DNA of 64,000 nt, taken from the NCBI RefSeq assembly GCF_001456935.1, contig NZ_KQ758483.1:496001-560000 (forward strand), written 5' to 3'. Of this stretch, positions 54,457 to 63,842 are shown one piece after another (position 1 is the stretch's first letter; each line of letters starts with the position of its first letter). The notes beneath the pieces were generated by a model. It was not told where the DNA came from, made no database searches, and was given only the letters and a program-made list of their open reading frames with translations. The DNA is from [Bacillus] enclensis (lineage in GTDB: Bacteria; Bacillota; Bacilli; Bacillales; Bacillaceae_B). Made by a program: the position numbers and the translations under genes.

Positions 54457-54726
54457 ATGAATGCCGAATCTGTTATTGCGTTAGCCGAACGCGGGGTTTA
54501 TATAACTCTGATCGTATCCGGTCCATTGCTGCTGCTTGCACTTGTAGTTGGATTGATTGTAAGTATCTTTCAGGCAACCACTCAAATTCAGGAGCAGACG
54601 CTTGCGTTTATTCCGAAAATCGTCGCGGTGCTGATCGGGATCGTGTTTTTCGGGCCGTGGATGCTGACGAAAATAGTCACCTATTCATCCCAGATCTTTT
54701 CTGACTTAACAAGGTTTGTAGGGTAA
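54457..54726 (+). CDS. fliQ: Flagellar type III export gate protein FliQ
   Basis: An 89-residue protein of two membrane segments (ITLIVSGPLLLLALVVGLIVSIFQATTQIQEQTLAFIPKI and VAVLIGIVFFGPWMLTKIVTY), the standard FliQ form. TAGGTGA precedes the ATG. It packs around the FliP5R1 complex. Confidence 0.96.
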   Translation: MNAESVIALAERGVYITLIVSGPLLLLALVVGLIVSIFQATTQIQEQTLAFIPKIVAVLIGIVFFGPWMLTKIVTYSSQIFSDLTRFVG

Positions 54727-54730
54727 TAGA

Positions 54731-55507
54731 ATGTCAGAGCTTGTACCTGTATTATCGGTATTCTTACTCGTTTTTGTTAGGGTTTCAGCTTTTTTTGTCA
54801 CAATGCCTTTATTTTCATACCGCAATATCCCTGCCCAGCATCGCCTTGCCTTTTCGCTTGTGCTTTCGTGGGTGATGTATTATACGGTCGAATCAAAAGC
54901 ATTTGAGATCAACGGGCAATACATCCTTCTGGTGATGAAAGAAGCAATGGTGGGTCTGTTAATAGGGTTTGTTGCTTATATGATTGTTTCCGCCATCCAG
55001 ATAGCCGGGGGGTTCATTGATTTTCAGATGGGGTTTGCCATTGCGAATGTCATCGATCCCCAGACGGGTGCACAAAGTCCGTTAATGGGGCAGTATCTGT
55101 ACACTTTTTCATTACTTTTACTCTTAGCACTGAATGGCCATCATTTAATTCTTGACGGCATCTTTTACAGCTATCAGCTAATACCGGTCGACAGCCCCTG
55201 GATCCCTTTTGGAGATGAAAATTTGATTGACTATATTATAAAGACCTTTAATTCGATGTTCATCATCGCTTTTCAAATGTCGATTCCGGTTGTAGCGACT
55301 CTCTTCCTTGTGGATGTAGCTTTGGGGATTGTTGCAAGGACCGTTCCTCAGCTGAATGTATTCGTTGTAGGATTCCCCATTAAAATAGCAGTCTCATTTA
55401 TTGTTCTATTTATCGTAATGGGCGTCATGTTTGCCGTCATGCAGCAGCTATTTGAAATGATGTTCATAACAATGCGGGATTTAATGAAGTTAATTGGGGG
55501 CGCGTAA
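54731..55507 (+). CDS. fliR: Flagellar type III export gate protein FliR
   Basis: The single-copy gate subunit, 258 residues, six predicted membrane segments. Signature parts are RVSAFFVTMPLFSYRNIPAQHRLAFSLVLS (about 17-46), FQMGFAIANVIDPQTGAQSPLMGQ (about 98-121) and LGIVARTVPQLNVFVVGFPIKI. Four bases after fliQ. FlhB starts two bases after its stop. Confidence 0.96.
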   Translation: MSELVPVLSVFLLVFVRVSAFFVTMPLFSYRNIPAQHRLAFSLVLSWVMYYTVESKAFEINGQYILLVMKEAMVGLLIGFVAYMIVSAIQIAGGFIDFQMGFAIANVIDPQTGAQSPLMGQYLYTFSLLLLLALNGHHLILDGIFYSYQLIPVDSPWIPFGDENLIDYIIKTFNSMFIIAFQMSIPVVATLFLVDVALGIVARTVPQLNVFVVGFPIKIAVSFIVLFIVMGVMFAVMQQLFEMMFITMRDLMKLIGGA

Positions 55508-55508
55508 G

Positions 55509-56591
55509 GTGCGGCGGTTATCATTAGATTTACAATTCTTCAGTGGTGAAAAAACAGAAAAAGCCACTCCTAAAAAAAGGGAGGACGCCAAAAAAAAAGG
55601 CCAGACTGCTAAAAGTCAGGATGTCAACACAGCGATCATCCTGTTGGCGGTATTTTTATTCTTCACCTTCGGATCCTCATATATCGGCAACATTGTGTTT
55701 GATTTATTCCGTCAATCCTTTCAGGAATATATGCTGATGGAGGTGACAGAAAATACTGTCCAGGTCATCACGATGGACCTTATGAAGGAACTTGCGCTTC
55801 TACTGGGACCGATTATGCTCGTTGCGATGGTGGCAGGCATTGCGGCCAACTATATACAGGTGGGTGTCATGTTCACCACCAAGCCACTGGAACCGAAATT
55901 GGAAAAGATAGACCCGATAAAAGGTTTCAAGCGCATTTTTTCACTCAGGGCCATCGTGGAACTGCTGAAGTCGATTCTGAAAATTTCATTCATTGGAGCC
56001 ATTACCTTTGTAGTTCTCTGGACGAATATAGAAGAAGTACTGAGTTTATCATTCAAATCTGTCGGGGATTCCTTGATTGTCATGTCAAAATTGGCCGTGC
56101 AGATGGGAATAGCTGCTTCACTTGCTCTACTGTTTCTGTCTGTATTTGATTATCTTTATCAAAAATTCGATTTTGAAAAAAATATCCGGATGTCAAAACA
56201 AGATCTGAAGGATGAACATAAAAACATCGAGGGTGACCCTTTGATTAAATCCAAAATAAAGCAAAGGCAGCGGGAAATGGCCATGCGCCGGATGATGCAG
56301 GAAGTCCCGGAGGCAGATGTGGTGATAACGAATCCGACCCACTTTGCCATTGCCCTGAAGTATGATGAAACGAAAAGAGATGCTCCCTATGTTGTTGCTA
56401 AGGGAGTGGATTACCTGGCACAGAAAATAAAATATATCGCCAAAGAAAATGATGTAGTGATGGTGGAGAACCGTCCGCTGGCGAGATCATTGTATGATGC
56501 AGCAGAGGTCGGGGATACCGTACCGGAAGAGTTCTTTAAAGCTGTGGCTGAAATTCTCGCGTATGTGTATCGAATTCAAAACAAACTGTAG
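55509..56591 (+). CDS. flhB: Flagellar export switch protein FlhB
   Basis: The export-gate subunit that changes substrate class after autocleavage. The 360 residues have the N-terminal GEKTEKATPKKREDAKKKG (about 12-30), four membrane segments (first at TAIILLAVFLFFTFGSSYIG), and the cytoplasmic domain with the NPTH autocleavage site in VVITNPTHFAIAL. GTG 55509 suits GGGGG upstream and the family length; the in-frame TTG at 55494 lies inside fliR. The codons for AKKKG contain a run of nine A (55590-55598). Confidence 0.96.
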   Translation: MRRLSLDLQFFSGEKTEKATPKKREDAKKKGQTAKSQDVNTAIILLAVFLFFTFGSSYIGNIVFDLFRQSFQEYMLMEVTENTVQVITMDLMKELALLLGPIMLVAMVAGIAANYIQVGVMFTTKPLEPKLEKIDPIKGFKRIFSLRAIVELLKSILKISFIGAITFVVLWTNIEEVLSLSFKSVGDSLIVMSKLAVQMGIAASLALLFLSVFDYLYQKFDFEKNIRMSKQDLKDEHKNIEGDPLIKSKIKQRQREMAMRRMMQEVPEADVVITNPTHFAIALKYDETKRDAPYVVAKGVDYLAQKIKYIAKENDVVMVENRPLARSLYDAAEVGDTVPEEFFKAVAEILAYVYRIQNKL

Positions 56592-56612
56592 GAAAGTTAG
56601 GAGAGTTATAGT

Positions 56613-58649
56613 ATGTCAGCAAGAGATTTATCCGTATTAGCCAGTGTCATATTGATTGTAGCCATGCTTATCATCCCATTCCCTTCCTGGATGTTGAGTG
56701 TGCTTATTATTGTAAATATTTCACTTGCTCTTTTAGTACTCCTAACCTCGATGAATATGAATGAACCGCTCCAATTTTCCATTTTTCCATCGTTACTGCT
56801 ATTGCTTACGCTATTTCGCTTAGGTCTAAATGTTTCCACAACGAGGTCGATTCTCAGTAAGGGAGAAGCAGGGGGCGTTGTGGAAACATTTGGAACATTT
56901 GTAGTTGGAGGAAATGTATTAGTCGGTCTCGTCGTTTTCGTGATCTTGATTGTCATTCAATTCATTGTCATTACCAAAGGATCGGAGCGTGTATCCGAAG
57001 TAGCTGCAAGGTTTACGCTTGATGCCATGCCAGGTAAACAAATGAGCATCGATGCCGACCTGAATGCTGGAATGATTTCCGAACAAGATGCCAGGCACCG
57101 GAGGGATAAGATCAGCAGGGAAGCAGATTTTTATGGGGCGATGGATGGTGCTTCAAAGTTCGTAAAGGGTGATGCTATTGCAGGAATCGTGATTGTCATG
57201 ATCAACTTAATTTTCGGGATCATCATCGGGATGACACAGCAGGGACTGCCGATCGGGGAGGCGGCCACCCGCTATTCACTCCTTACGGTCGGGGATGGGA
57301 TCGTCAGCCAGATTCCGGCATTATTGATTTCAACTGCTACAGGGATTGTGGTGACAAGGGCCGCATCAGAAGGGAATCTCGGCCAGGATATCATGAACCA
57401 GCTTTTGGCTTATCCGTTTATGCTGTATGTAGCAGCGTTCACCATTTTCATGCTTGGTGTGGCAACTCCGATAAACGATCTATTGACCATCCCCATTGCG
57501 GCAGCGATGGCAATCGGAGGATTTATGCTTTCACGTACCCCTGTCGAAAGTGAAGCCGAAACGGCTGCAATGGACGAAGAAATAGAGACGGAAGAGATGA
57601 AGAGCCCAGAAAGCGTAGTCAATCTCCTTAATGTAGATCCGATAGAGTTTGAGTTCGGCTACGGGTTGATCCCGCTTGCCGATACCAACCAGGGAGGCGA
57701 TCTGCTTGATCGGATCGTCATGATCAGGAGACAGCTTGCAATTGAGCTTGGGTTAGTGATTCCGGTCGTAAGGATCAGGGATAATATCCAGCTTCAGCCC
57801 AATGAATACCGGTTGAAAATCAAAGGCAATGAAATGGCACGGGGAGAACTACTGCTTGATCATTACTTAGCCATGAGTCCCGGTGTCGAGGATGATTCAA
57901 TTGAAGGGATCGACACCGTTGAACCTTCATTTGGCCTTCCAGCCAAATGGATTTCAGAGGATATGAAGGAGCAGGCGGAAATATTCGGTTACACAGTGGT
58001 GGATCCACCATCCGTGGTTTCAACTCATATTACAGAAGTGATTAAGACGAATGCCCATGAACTCCTTGGCAGACAAGAGACGAAACAATTAATCGATCAT
58101 CTTCAGGAATCTTATCCGATTCTGGTTGAAGAGGTCACCCCGAACCCGTTATCAGTGGGAGAAGTGCAAAAAGTGCTGGCCAAACTGTTAAAAGAAAATG
58201 TGTCAGTCCGAAATCTTCCAGTCATTTTTGAAACCCTTGCTGATTTTTCTAAAATGAGCTCGGACACGGACCTGCTTGCTGAATACGTAAGACAGGCACT
58301 TGCCCGTCAAATCACGAATCATTTTGTTCAGGAGAATGGGAATCTTAAAGTGGTCACAATGTCCGGCAAGGCAGAAAAGCTGATTGCAGATTCCATTCAG
58401 CAGACAGAACACGGGAATTATTTATCGATGGATCCAACTGATTCACAGCGTCTGCTCGAAACCATCGCAAGCCAGATCGAACAATTATCTTTAATGGAAG
58501 AATCACCGATCATCCTGTGTTCACCTGCTGTCAGAATGTACGTACGGCAATTGACAGAACGTTATTTCCCGCAAGTGCCTATTCTCTCATATAACGAATT
58601 GGAAGCGAATGTAGAAGTACAAAGTGTTGGGGTGGTGAATGTAGATTGA
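56613..58649 (+). CDS. flhA: Flagellar export gate protein FlhA
   Basis: The nonameric export-gate ring. The 678 residues have an N-terminal membrane half of about eight segments (VLASVILIVAMLIIPFPSWML onward), the conserved FHIPEP-like cytoplasmic loop region (LTLFRLGLNVSTTRSIL; SRDADF-like SREADFYGAMDGASKFVKGDAIAGI) and a large cytoplasmic C-terminal domain (from about 350) that binds chaperone-substrate complexes. AGGAGAG precedes the ATG. Overlaps flhF by four bases. Confidence 0.97.
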   Translation: MSARDLSVLASVILIVAMLIIPFPSWMLSVLIIVNISLALLVLLTSMNMNEPLQFSIFPSLLLLLTLFRLGLNVSTTRSILSKGEAGGVVETFGTFVVGGNVLVGLVVFVILIVIQFIVITKGSERVSEVAARFTLDAMPGKQMSIDADLNAGMISEQDARHRRDKISREADFYGAMDGASKFVKGDAIAGIVIVMINLIFGIIIGMTQQGLPIGEAATRYSLLTVGDGIVSQIPALLISTATGIVVTRAASEGNLGQDIMNQLLAYPFMLYVAAFTIFMLGVATPINDLLTIPIAAAMAIGGFMLSRTPVESEAETAAMDEEIETEEMKSPESVVNLLNVDPIEFEFGYGLIPLADTNQGGDLLDRIVMIRRQLAIELGLVIPVVRIRDNIQLQPNEYRLKIKGNEMARGELLLDHYLAMSPGVEDDSIEGIDTVEPSFGLPAKWISEDMKEQAEIFGYTVVDPPSVVSTHITEVIKTNAHELLGRQETKQLIDHLQESYPILVEEVTPNPLSVGEVQKVLAKLLKENVSVRNLPVIFETLADFSKMSSDTDLLAEYVRQALARQITNHFVQENGNLKVVTMSGKAEKLIADSIQQTEHGNYLSMDPTDSQRLLETIASQIEQLSLMEESPIILCSPAVRMYVRQLTERYFPQVPILSYNELEANVEVQSVGVVNVD

Positions 58650-59815
58650 AAGTAGTGAAATATGTAGCACCCAGTATGAGTGAAGCTATGAAAAAGGTCA
58701 GGAGCGAGCTGGGGGAAGATGCAGTCATCTTAAACTCAAAGGTGACACATACTGGAGGCATACTGGGGCTGTTCAAGAAAAAGATGGTCGAGGTCGTTGC
58801 TGCAGTCGATCCTATGGTCGAAGCTGAAAAAGCAGAAATGAAAAAACTTCGTCATCAGCACAAAATATCGAAATCAGCTCCCGACAAATCAGTTAAAGAA
58901 AAAACGTCAATTCCTGAAGACTATGTTCAGCAAGAGTTGAAGGAATTAAAAAATATGATTGCTGCTTTTACGACTGCAAAACAATTCGAGCAGTATGATG
59001 AAAGAATCCGGAGAATACTGACTCATTTACAAGAGCAGGGCCTTAAAGAGGCACTGCTCGTTAAAGCAGGAAGCTATCTTGATGACAAATTAAAGCTTGC
59101 TAAAGACACAACAAACAATGTCGAAAATGATTTGCTTGTATGGGCAAAACAGTTTATAAAAAACGAAATCATTGATATTCAAATGTCGGGAATAAGCTAT
59201 AAGAAAAAATATATCAATGTTATCGGGCCGACCGGTGTGGGGAAGACGACCACTCTCGCGAAAATGGCTGCAGAGGCAGTGATTGACAAAAGAATGAAGA
59301 TAGGATTCATTACGACGGATACATACAGGATCGCGGCCATTGAGCAATTAAAGACATATGCGGGACTCCTGAATGTGCCGGTGGAAGTAGTTTATAAAAT
59401 TGAAGACTATAAAAAAGCCATCGATAAATTCACTGATTTCGACCATGTATTCATAGATACCGCAGGAAGAAATTTCAGGGAAAAGAAATATGTAGAAGAT
59501 ATGCGAAAAATCATAGACTTCGAGCGGGACATGGAAACATTCCTGGTGTTATCCCTCACAAGCAAGGAAACGGACATGAAAGAAATCATCGCCCAATTTT
59601 CTTCCATAGATATATGCCGTTATATTTTTACGAAATTGGACGAAACATCAAGTTATGGTTCGATGATGAATGTCATAAAGGAGACACAGAGGGGAATTGC
59701 TTATATAACAACAGGCCAGGATGTGCCTGAAGATATCAGTGAAGTAAATGCCGAGGAAATCGGAAGACTGCTTCTGAAAGGATTCAGTTATGAAAGATCA
59801 AGCATATCATCTTAG
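58646..59815 (+). CDS. flhF: Flagellar biosynthesis GTPase FlhF
   Basis: An SRP-family GTPase that sets flagellar position. The 389 residues have a basic/helical N-terminal B domain (MKVVKYVAPSMSEAMKKVRS), an N domain and a G domain with G1 [16 protein letters not shown] (about 191-206), TTDTYRIAAIEQLKTY, DTAGR and FTKLDETSSYG. The start is TTG 58646, overlapping the flhA stop. Its regulator FlhG is encoded next and overlaps by 26 bases. Confidence 0.96.
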   Translation: MKVVKYVAPSMSEAMKKVRSELGEDAVILNSKVTHTGGILGLFKKKMVEVVAAVDPMVEAEKAEMKKLRHQHKISKSAPDKSVKEKTSIPEDYVQQELKELKNMIAAFTTAKQFEQYDERIRRILTHLQEQGLKEALLVKAGSYLDDKLKLAKDTTNNVENDLLVWAKQFIKNEIIDIQMSGISYKKKYINVIGPTGVGKTTTLAKMAAEAVIDKRMKIGFITTDTYRIAAIEQLKTYAGLLNVPVEVVYKIEDYKKAIDKFTDFDHVFIDTAGRNFREKKYVEDMRKIIDFERDMETFLVLSLTSKETDMKEIIAQFSSIDICRYIFTKLDETSSYGSMMNVIKETQRGIAYITTGQDVPEDISEVNAEEIGRLLLKGFSYERSSISS

Positions 59816-60656
59816 GCAAAAGATGCTTCTGAATTCACATCCCCATGCGAAGACGATTGGGATTGTCAGCGGTAAAGGGGGAGTAGGGAAATCAAACATA
59901 TCAACCAACCTGTCGATATTACTAGGGAAGGCACATAAGAAGACCTTATTGTTCGATATGGATATCGGGATGGGGAACATCCATATCCTCCTGGGCAGTC
60001 ATAACCGTTCATCAATCATGGATTTTATCAGGAATAAAGACCTGGATATCAATGATGTCATATGTGAAAATGTTCATGGAATTTCCTATATTAGCGGAGG
60101 GAATGGCCTTGATAGTGTAGTAGAGTGGAAGGAAGAGCAGCAAGAACGCTTTTTTGAAGCGATGGATCAATTGGTTCTAAAGTATGATTGTATCGTTTTT
60201 GATATGGGAGCGGGAGCAACCAAAGGAACACTGGATTTCCTAATGACGATGGAGCAGATTATGGTCGTCACCACCCCTGAGCCGACTTCGATAACCGATG
60301 CATATTCCATGATGAAATATATCCACTTGAGGGATGAAAGAAAAGAATTCTACCTTGTGTGTAACAGGGCAGAGAGTAAGCAGGAAGGATTGCTCACCCT
60401 TTCAAGGCTCCAGGAAACAGCCAGGAAGTTTTTGAAAAAGGAAATAATCCCATTGGGGGTTTTGCCAGAAGATCCCGCAGTAAGAAAAGCGGTCAGCGTT
60501 CAGGTTCCCTTGATTAAAAGCTTTCCGCGTTCGCAAATTTCAATGGGCTTGGATTCTCTTGCAAATCGTTTTCTCAATGAATCTGACAAATTTGAATTTC
60601 AAAACGAAAAACCTTCGTTCTTGAAAAATATAAAGAGTTTATTTTTCAGGAGGTAA
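59790..60656 (+). CDS. flhG: Flagellar number regulator FlhG (YlxH), MinD-like ATPase
   Basis: A MinD/ParA-type ATPase that stimulates the FlhF GTPase and delivers FliM/FliY to nascent C-rings. The 288 residues have an N-terminal FlhF-activating segment with a conserved DQA/LR stretch (MKDQAYHLRQKM), deviant Walker A IVSGKGGVGKSNIS (about 24-37), DMDIGMGNI and VFDMGAG, and a C-terminal amphipathic helix. Its ATG lies inside flhF. Followed by cheB after four bases. Confidence 0.95.
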   Translation: MKDQAYHLRQKMLLNSHPHAKTIGIVSGKGGVGKSNISTNLSILLGKAHKKTLLFDMDIGMGNIHILLGSHNRSSIMDFIRNKDLDINDVICENVHGISYISGGNGLDSVVEWKEEQQERFFEAMDQLVLKYDCIVFDMGAGATKGTLDFLMTMEQIMVVTTPEPTSITDAYSMMKYIHLRDERKEFYLVCNRAESKQEGLLTLSRLQETARKFLKKEIIPLGVLPEDPAVRKAVSVQVPLIKSFPRSQISMGLDSLANRFLNESDKFEFQNEKPSFLKNIKSLFFRR

Positions 60657-60660
60657 AGAG

Positions 60661-61758
60661 ATGAAGAAAAAAGTGCTGGTGGTCGATGATTCTGCATTTA
60701 TGAGAAAGTTGATCAGTGATTTCATATCTGCTTCAGAAGAAATGGAAGTAGTGGGGATTGCCCGCAACGGAGAGGACGCGCTGGTGAAGATAAAAAAACT
60801 TTCACCCGATGTCATCACCCTGGACGTTGAAATGCCGAAAATGAACGGCATAGAGGCATTAAAGAAAATAATGTCCGAATGTCCCGTTCCGGTTGTCATG
60901 CTTTCTTCCACTACCAAAGAAGGGGCAGAGGAAACCATTAAAGCGGTCCAGTATGGTGCGGTGGATTTTATTGCAAAACCTTCAGGTACGATTTCACTGG
61001 ACCTGCATAAGATTCAGGAGGAAATCGTACGCAAGGTGTATTCAGCAAGTCTAGTGCCGATTTCCAAGCTGCTTGGGAATCCTTTTTCAAGCAGCAATTA
61101 TCCGGAAAAAAGGAATCGTCATAAAGAAATGGCAAATCCCGCTTTAAAATGTGAAGCTGCTCCACAAATGAATGACAAACAAAACCCTGCGCTTATCCTG
61201 ATCGGCACCTCAACGGGGGGACCAAGGGCTCTGCAGCATGTGCTGACAAACCTGCCATCCACCCTGGATGCACCTGTCGCGATCGTACAGCACATGCCTC
61301 CCGGATTTACGAAATCCCTGGCTGACCGCTTGAACTCGCTGGCCCGTATAACGGTAAAAGAAGCAGAACATGGGGAGTATCTCGAGAAGGGTACGGCCTA
61401 TATTGCCCCGGGTGGATTTCATATGAGGATAATGAACGATGAATCAAACCTGATGGTCCATTTAACCAAGGAAGAACCTTTGAGAAACGGGCACCGTCCA
61501 TCGGTTGATGTCTTATTTGAATCAGCAGGAAATCTCGGCGGCTGTAATACAGTTGCGGTAGTGATGACGGGAATGGGATCTGACGGTACAGAAGGCCTGA
61601 GGAAGTTGAAAGAGAACGGAAACGTTACAGCGATTGCAGAATCACATGAAACTTGCATCGTTTACGGAATGCCTAAATCTGTAATAGCTGCAAAGCTTGC
61701 AGACGAAGTCGTCAATGTAGAAGGAATTGGTCACTCGATAATGAAGTACATGAGGTAG
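60661..61758 (+). CDS. cheB: Chemotaxis protein-glutamate methylesterase CheB
   Basis: Removes methyl groups from, and deamidates, chemoreceptors during adaptation. The 365 residues have a receiver domain with Asp55 (VITLDVEMPKMNG), a linker, and the esterase domain with catalytic Ser in LIGTSTGGPRAL (about 180-191), His in QHMPPGFT and Asp in GMGSDGTEG. CAGGAGG ends before ATG 60661. Phosphorylated by CheA, the next gene. Confidence 0.97.
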   Translation: MKKKVLVVDDSAFMRKLISDFISASEEMEVVGIARNGEDALVKIKKLSPDVITLDVEMPKMNGIEALKKIMSECPVPVVMLSSTTKEGAEETIKAVQYGAVDFIAKPSGTISLDLHKIQEEIVRKVYSASLVPISKLLGNPFSSSNYPEKRNRHKEMANPALKCEAAPQMNDKQNPALILIGTSTGGPRALQHVLTNLPSTLDAPVAIVQHMPPGFTKSLADRLNSLARITVKEAEHGEYLEKGTAYIAPGGFHMRIMNDESNLMVHLTKEEPLRNGHRPSVDVLFESAGNLGGCNTVAVVMTGMGSDGTEGLRKLKENGNVTAIAESHETCIVYGMPKSVIAAKLADEVVNVEGIGHSIMKYMR

Positions 61759-61773
61759 AGAGGTGTAGAACAT

Positions 61774-63822
61774 ATGGAAATGAGCCAATATTTAGAAGTC
61801 TTTATTGAAGAAAGTAAAGAAAATCTGCAGTCATGCAATGAACAATTGCTTAAATTGGAAAAGAATCCTGAAAATCTATCAATCGTAAATGAAATTTTTC
61901 GTGCAGCCCACACCTTGAAAGGTATGTCTGCAACGATGGGATATGAAGATCTCGCAAACCTCACTCATAAAATGGAGAATGTCCTCGACGGGATCAGAAA
62001 CGAGAAAATATATGTTTCTCCTGAGGTGCTGGATGTGGTCTTTAAATCGGTGGATGATCTTGAAGCGATGGTCCTTTCCATCTCAAACGGAGGAGATGGG
62101 AAACGAGATGTAACGGAAGTGGTTGCTTTACTGAATGCCATTGAAAAAGGTGAAGGAATTCCTGCCATCCAAGCGGCTGCTCAATCAGAGACAGCTTCAG
62201 CCGTTGCACAAGAAAAAGCTCCGATTGAATATGAAGCCTACGAACAGACCGTAATCGAACAGTCATATGAACAGGGAATGCAATGTTTTGAACTTTCCGT
62301 ATCATTGAGGGAAGACTGCCTCCTTAAAGCAGCAAGAGTTTATATGGTCTTTGAAGTGTTGGAGAAAAGCGGGGAAATCATTAAATCAGAACCGTCAGTG
62401 GATAAGCTTGAAGAAGAGCAATTTGATCAATCTTTTACCGTTACGCTTATTACGAATGAAGATGCGGCAAGCCTGGAGAAAAAGGTAATGAAAGTTTCAG
62501 AAGTGGAAAAAGTTGCCCTTTCGGAAGTAACGCCTGCTGCTCTTAAGGGAAGTAATTCATTACATACAGATGAAGCAAAGACTACGAGAAAAGAAGAAGG
62601 GGATGCACTCGAGAAAGAGAAGTCCCCAAAAGAATTGCAGCCTTCCGCTGCTTCTCCAAAATCCGGTCCGGCAAATAAAACAATAAGAGTGAATATCGAG
62701 CGTTTGGATATCTTGATGAATTTATTTGAAGAACTCGTCATTGACCGGGGAAGACTGGAACAGATTTCCCAAGACCTCGGAAATCCTGAATTGAATGAAA
62801 CGGTTGAAAGGATGACTCGTATTTCCGGGGATTTACAAAATATCATCTTGAATATGAGGATGGTTCCTGTTGAAACAGTATTCAATCGGTTCCCTAGAAT
62901 GGTACGCCAGCTGGCAAGGGATTTAAATAAAAAAATCAATATTGACATTATCGGAGCTGAAACCGAACTTGACCGTACTGTTATTGATGAAATAGGAGAT
63001 CCGCTGGTCCACCTGATCCGTAATGCAATCGATCATGGAATCGAGAAGCCGGATATCCGCTTGAAGAATGGAAAACCGGAAGAAGGTACAGTAAAGCTCA
63101 AAGCTTATCACAGTGGAAATCATGTATTCATTGAATTGGAAGATGACGGTGCCGGCATCAATAAACATCGGGTCCTTGAGAAAGCGGTTCAAAAGGGAAT
63201 CGTCAGTGAAGAAACCGCAGATACACTCACTGATCGTCAAATTTATGAATTGATTTTAGCTTCCGGGTTTTCCACTGCAGAACAAATTTCCGATATATCC
63301 GGAAGGGGAGTCGGCCTGGATGTAGTCAAAGCGACGATAGAATCCCTGGGCGGATCAATTACCATAGATTCTACTGAAGGAAATGGGTCATTGTTTTCCA
63401 TACAACTGCCGCTTACCCTCTCTATCATTTCGGTTATGCTGGTTGAGATCGAGAAGGAGAAATACGCGATTCCTTTATCATCCATTATTGAAACAGCCAT
63501 CGTGAAAAAAGAGGAAATCATGAATGCCCATAATCAAAAAGTGATCGACTTCCGCGGTAAAGTAGTACCGCTTATCTTCCTTGAGGATATTTTTGAAGTG
63601 CCAAAAGAAAAAATGGAAGAGGAAGACTATTATTCGACTGTGATCGTTCGCAAAGGGGAAAAGATGGCGGGACTTGTAGTAGATTCCTTTGTCGGACAGC
63701 AGGAGATTGTGCTGAAATCACTGGGCAATTATTTAACCGATGTATTTGCCATTTCCGGCGCGACCATTCTCGGAGACGGACAAGTGGCATTGATTGTTGA
63801 TTGCAATGCATTAATTAAATAG
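61774..63822 (+). CDS. cheA: Chemotaxis sensor histidine kinase CheA
   Basis: The receptor-coupled kinase that phosphorylates CheY and CheB. The 682 residues have P1 with His46 in FRAAHTLKGMSATMG, an acidic P2 region (about 150-260), linker, P3 dimerisation helices (RVNIERLDILMNLFEELVIDRGRLEQ; IILNMRMVPVETVFNRFPR), P4 ATPase with N-box LVHLIRNAIDHGIEKPD, GAGINKHRV and SGRGVGLDVV, and a CheW-like P5 (from about 545). AGAGGTG precedes ATG 61774. Confidence 0.97.
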   Translation: MEMSQYLEVFIEESKENLQSCNEQLLKLEKNPENLSIVNEIFRAAHTLKGMSATMGYEDLANLTHKMENVLDGIRNEKIYVSPEVLDVVFKSVDDLEAMVLSISNGGDGKRDVTEVVALLNAIEKGEGIPAIQAAAQSETASAVAQEKAPIEYEAYEQTVIEQSYEQGMQCFELSVSLREDCLLKAARVYMVFEVLEKSGEIIKSEPSVDKLEEEQFDQSFTVTLITNEDAASLEKKVMKVSEVEKVALSEVTPAALKGSNSLHTDEAKTTRKEEGDALEKEKSPKELQPSAASPKSGPANKTIRVNIERLDILMNLFEELVIDRGRLEQISQDLGNPELNETVERMTRISGDLQNIILNMRMVPVETVFNRFPRMVRQLARDLNKKINIDIIGAETELDRTVIDEIGDPLVHLIRNAIDHGIEKPDIRLKNGKPEEGTVKLKAYHSGNHVFIELEDDGAGINKHRVLEKAVQKGIVSEETADTLTDRQIYELILASGFSTAEQISDISGRGVGLDVVKATIESLGGSITIDSTEGNGSLFSIQLPLTLSIISVMLVEIEKEKYAIPLSSIIETAIVKKEEIMNAHNQKVIDFRGKVVPLIFLEDIFEVPKEKMEEEDYYSTVIVRKGEKMAGLVVDSFVGQQEIVLKSLGNYLTDVFAISGATILGDGQVALIVDCNALIK

Positions 63823-63842
63823 GGAACAGGGGGCAGTCAAAA

